Shown piece by piece: positions 16,473-22,954 of a stretch of 64,000 nt of DNA. The stretch comes from Lacunisphaera sp. (GTDB taxonomy: Bacteria; Verrucomicrobiota; Verrucomicrobiia; Opitutales; Opitutaceae), in assembly GCA_029945445.1 (NCBI GenBank), contig JAQSCO010000057.1, forward strand, positions 356,985 through 420,984. Reading direction: 5' to 3'. A program made the translations under genes and the position numbers. Position 1 is the first letter of the stretch. The number at the start of each line of letters is the position of its first letter. Below the pieces are notes generated by a model. That model was not told the DNA's origin. It worked only from the letters and a program-made list of their open reading frames with translations, and searched no databases.

Positions 16473-17411
16473 ATGACAGGCACAGCGCACGCCGCGTTCC
16501 GGCGGTTGTTTAATGAAATCGGCCCGGTCGACCACGTGGGCATCGAGGAGCGCGTCGCCAAATACACCACCCGCAGCATCAAGAAGGGTTCAAAGCTCTT
16601 CGGCCTCAAGCTGGCCGCCTCGATGGTCGATCTCACCACTCTCGAGGGCAAGGATACGCCCGGCAAAGTCGAGTCGCTCTGCCAGAAGGCCCTGAGCCCG
16701 GCCGAGGACCCGGCGGTCCCGATGGTTGCGGCCGTCTGCGTCTACCCCGCGATGGTCAAATACGCCCGCCGCGCGCTCGGCGAGGACACGCCCGTCCGCA
16801 TCGCCTCGGTCGCCACCGCGTTTCCGTCCGGCCAGGCTCCGCTCAAGACCCGCCTCGCCGAGGTGAGGAGCGCCGTCGCCGACGGCGCCGACGAGATCGA
16901 CATGGTCATCAACCGCGGCGCGTTTCTTTCCGGGGAATTCCAGCTCGTGCAGGACGAGATCGCCGCCGTGTTGCAGGCCTGCGGTCCGGCCACGCTCAAG
17001 GTCATCCTCGAGGTCAGCGAGCTCGAGACCTACGACAACATCCGCGCCGCGTCCTTCCTCGCCATGCGCGTGCTGCGGCCGAACGACTTCATCAAGACCA
17101 GCACCGGGAAGACCACGCTCAACGCCACGCTCGGCAACAACCAGGTGATGCTCGAGGCCATCCGCGACTTCTACCTCGACACCGGCACACCGATCGCGAT
17201 GAAGCCCGCCGGCGGCATCCGCACCGCGAAGCAGGCGCTGCAGTTCCTCATCGCCGTCAAGGAGACGCTCGGCGACGAGTGGCTCAACAACACGCGTTAC
17301 CGCTTCGGCGCCTCCTCGCTCCTCAACGACCTGCTCCGCCAGATCGAGAAGGAGCGCACCGGCGCCTACCAGGCCCCGTATTACTTCAGCGAAGCCGCCG
17401 AATCCTACTGA
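16473..17411 (+). CDS. deoC: deoxyribose-phosphate aldolase
   Basis: A 312-residue DeoC that splits 2-deoxyribose-5-phosphate into glyceraldehyde-3-phosphate and acetaldehyde. The Schiff-base lysine is K208 in NDFIKTSTGKTTLNAT, and the second conserved lysine is in AMKPAGGIRTA. It has the longer form found in many non-enteric bacteria and eukaryotes. An aldehyde dehydrogenase starts 7 bases downstream, which would oxidise the acetaldehyde released, so the pair forms a coherent deoxyribose catabolic unit. Confidence 0.96.
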   Translation: MTGTAHAAFRRLFNEIGPVDHVGIEERVAKYTTRSIKKGSKLFGLKLAASMVDLTTLEGKDTPGKVESLCQKALSPAEDPAVPMVAAVCVYPAMVKYARRALGEDTPVRIASVATAFPSGQAPLKTRLAEVRSAVADGADEIDMVINRGAFLSGEFQLVQDEIAAVLQACGPATLKVILEVSELETYDNIRAASFLAMRVLRPNDFIKTSTGKTTLNATLGNNQVMLEAIRDFYLDTGTPIAMKPAGGIRTAKQALQFLIAVKETLGDEWLNNTRYRFGASSLLNDLLRQIEKERTGAYQAPYYFSEAAESY

Positions 17412-17418
17412 TTTTCCC

Positions 17419-18936
17419 ATGCCCACGTTGACCTCCGCCAAAAAATTTCCGCGCCCCGCGTTCCGCGCCCACGGCCGCCCGGCGCCCGAGCTCATCTTCG
17501 GCGACCTCTGGGAATTCGATCCCGCACCCGAGACCGCCGACCCGAAGCTCAAGCCGCGCTACGAGCTCTTCATCGGCGGCAAGTTTGTCGCCCCGGCCTC
17601 GGGCAAGTATTTCGACTCCATCAACCCGGCCAACGAGTCGAAGCTCGCCGAGATCGCGCACGGCAGCGCGGCCGACGTCGACGCCGCCTACCAGGCCGCG
17701 AAGAAGGCCTACGACACCGTCTGGGGCAAAATGCCCGGCAAGGAGCGCGCCAAATACATCTACCGCATCGCCCGACTGCTGCAGGACCGCGCCCGCGAGT
17801 TCGCCGTCGCCGAGACGATGGACGGCGGCAAGCCGATCAAGGAATCGCGCGACTTCGACATTCCGATGGCCGCGGCGCATTTCTTCTACCACGCCGGCTG
17901 GGCCGACAAGCTCGACTACGTCGCCCCGGGCCGGAAGGTCGCGCCGCTCGGCGTCGTCGGCCAGGTCATCCCGTGGAATTTCCCGCTGTTGATGATGGCC
18001 TGGAAGCTCGCCCCCGCGCTCGCGATGGGCAACTGCGTCGTCATCAAGCCGGCCGAGACGACCAGCATCACCGCGCTCAAGCTTGCCGAGATATTCCAGG
18101 ACGCCGGCCTGCCCGCGGGCGTCGTCAACATCGTCACCGGTTTCGGCGACACCGGCGCGGCCGTCATGGGCCACCCGATCGCGGCGAAGGTGGCGTTCAC
18201 CGGCTCGACCGAGGTGGGCAAGATCATCATGCGCTCGCTCGCGGGCACCGACAAGAAGATGACCATGGAACTCGGCGGCAAGGCGGCGAACATCGTGTTC
18301 GACGACGCGCCGATCGACCAGGCCGTCGAGGGCATCGTCAACGGCATCTTCTTTAACCAGGGCCACGTGTGCTGCGCCGGCTCGCGCCTGCTCGTGCAGG
18401 AGACCGTCGCCGCCGAGGTGCTCGCGAAACTGAAGAACCGCATCAAGGTCTTGCGCGTCGGCGATCCGCTCGACAAAAACACCGACCTCGGCGCCATCAA
18501 CTCGCAGGAGCAACTGGCCACCATCACGCGCCTCGTGGCCGCCGGCGTGAAGGAGGGCGCGACGATGTTCCAGTCGCCGTGCAAGCTGCCCGCGAAGGGT
18601 TATTATTTCCGCCCGACGGTCTTCTCCGGCGTATCGATGAGCCACCGCATCGCGCGCGAGGAGATCTTCGGCCCGGTGCTCAGCGTGCTCACGTTCCGCA
18701 CCGTCGACGAGGCGGTCGAGAAGGCCAACAATACCGCCTACGGCCTCAGCGCCGGCGTGTGGACCGACAAGGGCTCGCGCATCCTGAAGATGTCCAGCGA
18801 GCTCAAGGCCGGCGTCGTCTGGGCCAACACCTACAACAAGTTCGACCCCACATCGCCCTTCGGCGGCTACAAGGAGTCCGGCTTCGGCCGCGAGGGCGGC
18901 CGCCAGGGCCTGCTCGATTACTGTAAACTGGTGTGA
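17419..18936 (+). CDS. aldehyde dehydrogenase, full-length catalytic
   Basis: A 505-residue NAD(P)-dependent aldehyde dehydrogenase. The cofactor region has VIPWNFPLLM and FTGSTEVG, the catalytic Glu is in TMELGGKAANIVF, and the catalytic Cys is C318 in NQGHVCCAGSR. It follows deoC by 7 bases and most likely oxidises acetaldehyde to acetate. Its stop codon TGA is the exact left border of a GxxExxY element. A second, truncated ALDH-like gene lies 2.1 kb downstream; together they have about the size and domain order of one ALDH16 protein. Confidence 0.95.
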   Translation: MPTLTSAKKFPRPAFRAHGRPAPELIFGDLWEFDPAPETADPKLKPRYELFIGGKFVAPASGKYFDSINPANESKLAEIAHGSAADVDAAYQAAKKAYDTVWGKMPGKERAKYIYRIARLLQDRAREFAVAETMDGGKPIKESRDFDIPMAAAHFFYHAGWADKLDYVAPGRKVAPLGVVGQVIPWNFPLLMMAWKLAPALAMGNCVVIKPAETTSITALKLAEIFQDAGLPAGVVNIVTGFGDTGAAVMGHPIAAKVAFTGSTEVGKIIMRSLAGTDKKMTMELGGKAANIVFDDAPIDQAVEGIVNGIFFNQGHVCCAGSRLLVQETVAAEVLAKLKNRIKVLRVGDPLDKNTDLGAINSQEQLATITRLVAAGVKEGATMFQSPCKLPAKGYYFRPTVFSGVSMSHRIAREEIFGPVLSVLTFRTVDEAVEKANNTAYGLSAGVWTDKGSRILKMSSELKAGVVWANTYNKFDPTSPFGGYKESGFGREGGRQGLLDYCKLV

Positions 18937-19370
18937 ACCACGAATGGACACCAATGAACACGAACAGGGCCAAATATTACACAAGGAGCTGGTTTACTCG
19001 ATCATGGGCTGCGCTCTCGAAGTGCTCAACACGCTTGGACACGGATTGCACGAAAAACCGTACGAGAACGCGCTCGTGGTTGAGTTCAAACTCAAGGGTA
19101 TCGCATTTGAACAGCAGCGGAGATTCGAGGTTCTCTACAAGGATGTTCAGGTTGGAGAGTATATTCCCGATCTTATCGCGAATCAGGCGGTCGTTGTGGA
19201 TGCCAAAGTCATCGAGCGTATCACTGACATGGAACGCGGCCAAATGCTGAACTATCTCCGCATTACCAAATACCGTGTCGGTCTCATCATCAATTTCAGG
19301 AAACCGAAGCTCGAATGGGAACGGATCGTCCTCTGATTCCATTCGGGTGAATTTGTGTTCATTCGTGGTT
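18936..19370 (+). mobile_element. GxxExxY gene cassette bounded by 30-bp imperfect inverted repeats
   Basis: The left end (18936-18965) begins AACCACGAATGGACACC and the right end (19341-19370) is its inverted copy; 24 of 30 positions match by my alignment. The interior is visibly richer in A+T than the flanks. The left repeat starts on the last base of the dehydrogenase stop codon and contains the start codon of the GxxExxY gene. Similar AACCACGAATG repeats commonly flank this gene family in other genomes. No transposase is encoded. Confidence 0.65.
18944..19336 (+). CDS. GxxExxY family protein
   Basis: A 130-residue protein of the GxxExxY family; the name-giving motif is GLHEKPY, followed by an EYIPDLIANQAVVVDAKV segment that resembles a PD-(D/E)XK nuclease core (D...D/E-x-K). 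Function is not established; a nuclease or ligand-binding role has been suggested from the fold. The ATG lies inside the left inverted repeat. Codon use is clearly less G+C-biased than in neighbouring genes, consistent with acquisition by transfer. Confidence 0.9.
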   Translation: MDTNEHEQGQILHKELVYSIMGCALEVLNTLGHGLHEKPYENALVVEFKLKGIAFEQQRRFEVLYKDVQVGEYIPDLIANQAVVVDAKVIERITDMERGQMLNYLRITKYRVGLIINFRKPKLEWERIVL

Positions 19371-19378
19371 AAATTTAC

Positions 19379-19645
19379 ATGGCCCATGCTTTTTCACCCC
19401 CTGATGTCTGCCCCGTTTGCGGCGAGTCCGTGCCGCGGAACGCCCGGGCTTGTCCGGGTTGCGGCGCCGACGAGCGCTCCGGCTGGAACGAGGACGCCAC
19501 CCGCTACGACGGCCTCGACCTGCCCGACAGCGCTTTTTCCGAGGAGACTGAACAGGCCGCCCGCCGCCAGCACACGCGCGGGCTCTGGCTCGTCGTGGGC
19601 GCGGGCCTGCTGGTCCTCGGGTTCCTCGGCCTGATCTTGCGCTGA
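19379..19645 (+). CDS. zinc-ribbon protein with C-terminal membrane helix
   Basis: An 88-residue protein with two CxxC knuckles (CPVCGESVPRNARACPGCGADE, Cys at 11, 14, 25 and 28), an acidic linker and one C-terminal transmembrane helix (LWLVVGAGLLVLGFLGLIL). It should be a tail-anchored, zinc-binding small membrane protein. It sits 10 bases upstream of the POT transporter and is probably cotranscribed with it. Function unknown. Confidence 0.82.
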   Translation: MAHAFSPPDVCPVCGESVPRNARACPGCGADERSGWNEDATRYDGLDLPDSAFSEETEQAARRQHTRGLWLVVGAGLLVLGFLGLILR

Positions 19646-19655
19646 CCCTTTTCCC

Positions 19656-21035
19656 ATGCCCCAACCCTACCTCACCGCCCCGCTCAAGACGGACAAGATG
19701 CCCCCGGGCATCCCCTACATCATCGGCAACGAGGCCGCCGAGCGGTTCAACTTCTACGGGATGCGCGCCGTCCTCGTCGTGTTCATGACCCAATACCTCG
19801 TCAACCGGGAGGGCATCCGCGACACGATGAGCGAGAACGAGGCGAACCAGTGGTATCACTGGTTTGTCGCCTCGAATTATTTCTTCCCGATGCTCGGGGC
19901 CATCCTCGCCGACGCCTTCTGGGGCAAGTATCGCACGATCTTCTGGGTCTCGCTGGTCTATTGCGCCGGCAGCGTGGTCCTCGCCCTGGATCACACGCGG
20001 CTGGGCCTCGGGGTGGGACTGGGCTTGATCGCGCTCGGGGCCGGCGGCATCAAACCCTGTGTTTCCTCAAACGTCGGCGACCAGTTCGGCAAAGATAACC
20101 AGCATCTGATCTCGCGGGCCTTCGGTTGGTTCTATTTCTCGGTCAACTTCGGCTCGTTCTTCTCCATCCTGCTCATTCCTTGGCTGCTGAAGCACCACGG
20201 TCCGGGGCTGGCGTTTGGCGTGCCGGCCGGCTTGATGCTGCTCGCGACCTCGGTCTTTTGGGCGGGTCGTTACAAGTTCGCCCACATCCCGCCGGTCGGA
20301 AAGAGCTTCATCCGCGACACCTTCAACCGCGAGGGACTCTCCGCGATGGGCCGGCTCTCCATCCTGTTCATCTTCGTCGCCATCTTCTGGTCGCTGTGGG
20401 ACCAGAGCGGGGGCGAGTGGGTGCTGCAGGCCGAGAAGATGGACCTGCAGTTCGCGGGCATCAACTGGATCGCCTCCCAGATTCAGGCGCTCAACGCCAT
20501 CATGATCCTGGCGTTCATCCCGCTCTTCCAATACCTGATTTACCCGGCCATCGACAAGGTCTTCCCGCTCACCCCGCTGCGGAAGATCGGCCTCGGGCTC
20601 ATCGTGGCCGGGCTGTCGTTCTTCGTCAGCGCCTGGATCGAGACGCAGATCACGGCCGGCCTGCGGCCCAACATCGGCTGGCAGATCCCCGCCTACGCGC
20701 TGCTCTCCGCCGCCGAGGTGATGGTGTCGATCACCGCGCTGGAGTTCTCCTACACCCAGGCGCCGAAGCACATGAAGTCGATCGTCATGGCGCTCTACTT
20801 GCTGTCGGTCTCCGCGGGCAATGCCTTCACGGCCCTCGTCCACTTCTTCATCGCCAACCCCGATGGCACCACGAAGCTGCACGGCGCCTCCTACTACAAC
20901 TTCTTCGCCTGGCTCTCCATTGGCTGCGTGGCCGTCTGGATTTTTATCGCCAAGGCCTACCAGGAGAAAACCTACCTGCAGGGCGGGGGACCGACGGTCG
21001 ACGAAATCGAGGTGGAAGCTACTGAAACCCCATGA
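19656..21035 (+). CDS. POT/PTR2 family proton-dependent oligopeptide transporter
   Basis: A 459-residue major-facilitator transporter with about 12-14 hydrophobic segments. The POT signature residues GNEAAERFNFYGMRA (ExxERFxYY type) and FYFSVNFGSFFS (PTR2 signature) are present. It imports di- and tripeptides with protons. Its stop overlaps the ATG of the short ALDH-like gene (ATGA), placing it inside the aldehyde island, which is odd for a peptide carrier and could mean another substrate. Confidence 0.93.
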   Translation: MPQPYLTAPLKTDKMPPGIPYIIGNEAAERFNFYGMRAVLVVFMTQYLVNREGIRDTMSENEANQWYHWFVASNYFFPMLGAILADAFWGKYRTIFWVSLVYCAGSVVLALDHTRLGLGVGLGLIALGAGGIKPCVSSNVGDQFGKDNQHLISRAFGWFYFSVNFGSFFSILLIPWLLKHHGPGLAFGVPAGLMLLATSVFWAGRYKFAHIPPVGKSFIRDTFNREGLSAMGRLSILFIFVAIFWSLWDQSGGEWVLQAEKMDLQFAGINWIASQIQALNAIMILAFIPLFQYLIYPAIDKVFPLTPLRKIGLGLIVAGLSFFVSAWIETQITAGLRPNIGWQIPAYALLSAAEVMVSITALEFSYTQAPKHMKSIVMALYLLSVSAGNAFTALVHFFIANPDGTTKLHGASYYNFFAWLSIGCVAVWIFIAKAYQEKTYLQGGGPTVDEIEVEATETP

Positions 21036-21898
21036 ACCGTCTCCCCATCACCAAAACGCCCAAGGTCTACGTCGGCGGTGCGTTCATCCGCTCCGAGAGC
21101 GCGCGCACGTTCCCGCTGCAGGACGCCGCCGGCAATTTCTTTGCCAACATCCCGCAGTGCACCCGCAAGGACCTGCGCAACGCCGTCGAGGCCGCCGCCA
21201 AGGCCGGCCCGGGCTGGGCCAGGCGCACGGCCTACAACCGCGGCCAGATCATCTACCGGCTCGCCGAGATGATCGAGGCGCGCAAGGCCGACATGGCCGA
21301 CGCTCTCCGGGTCGGCGGCGCGTCGAAGTCCGCCGCGGCGAAGGAAATCACCGCGACGATCGACCGCCTGATCTACTACGCCGGCTGGGCCGACAAATAC
21401 GAGCAGGTGCTCGGCAACGTTAACCCCGTCGCCTCGCCGCACTTCAATTTCACCGTCACCGAGCCCATGGGCATCGTCGGTGTGCTCGCGCCCGAGGAGG
21501 CGCCGCTGCTCGCGCTGGTGTCGCTCATCGCGCCCGTCATCACGAGCGGCAACACCGTTGTCGCGCTCGCCTCCACCGCGCAGCCCTATCCGGCCATCGT
21601 GCTCGGCGAGATGCTCGCGACGAGCGATCTGCCGGGCGGCGTGGTCAACCTGCTCACGGGCTTCCGCAAGGAAATGGTCCCGACCTTCGCCACCCATACG
21701 CACCTCCGCGCCATCGCCGGTGTCGCCAACGCCGACGAGCGCAAGGCGCTCAAGCTCGGCGCCGCCGAGAGCGTGAAGCGCGTGAAGCTGCACAAGGCCG
21801 AAGAGCCCGTCGACTGGTTCTCCGACAAGGCCCAGAGCCTCTACGAGCTGCGCGACACGCTCGAGTTCAAGACGACCTGGCACCCGATCGGGGCGTGA
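21032..21898 (+). CDS. short aldehyde-dehydrogenase-like protein lacking the catalytic domain
   Basis: A 288-residue protein that aligns with the N-terminal, cofactor-binding half of aldehyde dehydrogenases (TRKDLRNAVEAAAKAGPGW; GIVGVLAPEEAPLLALVS; STAQPYPAIVLGEMLATSDL; PGGVVNLLTGF). The GxTGSTxxG motif is degenerate and there is no ELGGK glutamate or active-site cysteine, so it should be catalytically inactive. It ends with its own tail (FKTTWHPIGA) and the next gene overlaps it, so this is not simply a truncated pseudogene. It resembles the inactive second module of ALDH16 proteins and may pair with the full-length enzyme upstream. Confidence 0.88.
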   Translation: MNRLPITKTPKVYVGGAFIRSESARTFPLQDAAGNFFANIPQCTRKDLRNAVEAAAKAGPGWARRTAYNRGQIIYRLAEMIEARKADMADALRVGGASKSAAAKEITATIDRLIYYAGWADKYEQVLGNVNPVASPHFNFTVTEPMGIVGVLAPEEAPLLALVSLIAPVITSGNTVVALASTAQPYPAIVLGEMLATSDLPGGVVNLLTGFRKEMVPTFATHTHLRAIAGVANADERKALKLGAAESVKRVKLHKAEEPVDWFSDKAQSLYELRDTLEFKTTWHPIGA

Positions 21899-22320
21899 AC
21901 ATGATCCCCGGTCCCGACGCACCGCGCCTCCGTGCGCAACTGCTGATCTGGTGGATCATCTGGGCCGCGATCCTGGCCGGACAGATCCTGAGCTATTGTT
22001 TTCTCGGTCGCGGCCCGCTGGCACCGCCCGCGCCGGGCGCCAACCCGTTCCTCAACCTCGTCGGCTTCGTGCCGCTCTTCGTGAGCATCATCATCCGCTG
22101 GCTGGCGCTGCCGCGCGCCACGGACCCCAAGGCGGCCTTCGTGATGTTCATCGTCGGCCTCGCGCTGGCGGATGCCTGCGGCCTGCTCGGCATTTTCCTG
22201 GGCGGCGTTTATCGCGAGGACTTCTTCGTCCTCGGCGTGCTGGGCATCGCCCAATACGTGCCGTTCTACGCCCGGAAATTCTACGAGCCAAAGGGCTCGG
22301 GCTTCATTCCGAACAATTAG
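21895..22320 (+). CDS. four-helix integral membrane protein, unknown function
   Basis: A 141-residue protein with four hydrophobic segments (LLIWWIIWAAILAGQILSY; FLNLVGFVPLFVSIIIRW; AFVMFIVGLALADACGLLGIF; FFVLGVLGIAQYVPFYA). I recognise no family. It starts at a GTG overlapping the previous stop (GTGA) or at the ATG six bases later. It is the last gene of the deoC/ALDH run and is followed by a REP pair. Confidence 0.75.
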   Translation: MNMIPGPDAPRLRAQLLIWWIIWAAILAGQILSYCFLGRGPLAPPAPGANPFLNLVGFVPLFVSIIIRWLALPRATDPKAAFVMFIVGLALADACGLLGIFLGGVYREDFFVLGVLGIAQYVPFYARKFYEPKGSGFIPNN

Positions 22321-22354
22321 GCGGGGCTCCTTCAGGAATCAAGGGCGCCCGTAA

Positions 22355-22429
22355 CTGTAGGAGGGGCTTTACGCCCCGATCCGGCGAATGCGGCTTGCTT
22401 CCCATCGGGGCATAAAGCCCCTCCTGCAG
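22355..22429. repeat. GTAG-type REP pair in inverted orientation
   Basis: Two 26-base arms (22355-22380 and 22404-22429) are inverted copies with two mismatches, separated by 23 bases. Each arm contains its own hairpin GGGGCTTTACGCCCC headed by GTAGGA. This is the architecture of a bacterial interspersed mosaic element made of two REPs. It lies between convergent genes and could also stop transcription. Confidence 0.8.
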
Positions 22430-22452
22430 TAAGGACCGCAAGAATCACCCGA

Positions 22453-22947
22453 CTACTTGTAATCCGGGTGACTGAGCGAGCCGGTCTCGGCGAGGCGCTC
22501 GAGAAAAATCCAGCTACGCTTGGCGCGGACCTCCGCGCTTTTCGCCTGCTCGATGTAGCGGACGACCTGGCGGCGGAGGGCAACGCTGTGCGTCAGCCAC
22601 CGTTCGCGCAGCTCCGGCCGGGCCGAGAAAGCCTTGGCCATCTCCCCGGGCAACTCGGGCTCGCGCGACGCGGTGTCGGACTCGAGCGTGAACTCGATCG
22701 TGTCGCCCGCGTCGACACCCGCGGCCTTCAGCAGCTCGACCTTGAACGCGAGCTTGTAGCCGCCGCGCTTGCCGGGGAGCAGCACCACGCGGTCGAGATC
22801 CTCGTTGAAACGCAGCAGCGCGTTCCAGCCCCGACTCGCGCCCTTGGTCTCGACGCGCGTCAGCCCAAGCGGGTCGATCTTGCGCTTCGGCAGGTCGACC
22901 CAGCGGACCTGGGTGACCTTGTAGAGCTTGGCGCGCAAGCGGAGCAT
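22453..22947 (-). CDS. YdeI/OmpD-associated family protein (DUF1905 type)
   Basis: A 164-residue protein. The N-terminal part (VLLPGKRGGYKLAFKVELLKAAGV, AGDTIEFTLESD) is a DUF1905-like beta-barrel. The C-terminal part (ALRRQVVRYIEQAKSAEVRAKR) matches the YdeI/OmpD-associated helical region. Members are linked by name to peptide or bacteriocin resistance in enterobacteria, but the function is not established. It lies seven bases downstream of the M1 aminopeptidase on the same strand. Confidence 0.82.
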   Translation of the reverse strand: MLRLRAKLYKVTQVRWVDLPKRKIDPLGLTRVETKGASRGWNALLRFNEDLDRVVLLPGKRGGYKLAFKVELLKAAGVDAGDTIEFTLESDTASREPELPGEMAKAFSARPELRERWLTHSVALRRQVVRYIEQAKSAEVRAKRSWIFLERLAETGSLSHPDYK

Positions 22948-22954
22948 GACGGGC

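Noticed and set aside
21032-21898. Short ALDH-like gene as a simple decaying pseudogene
   Set aside because: It is coupled at both ends to neighbours, has normal codon bias and a proper C-terminus, and lacks frameshifts, so I treat it as a functional non-catalytic protein.
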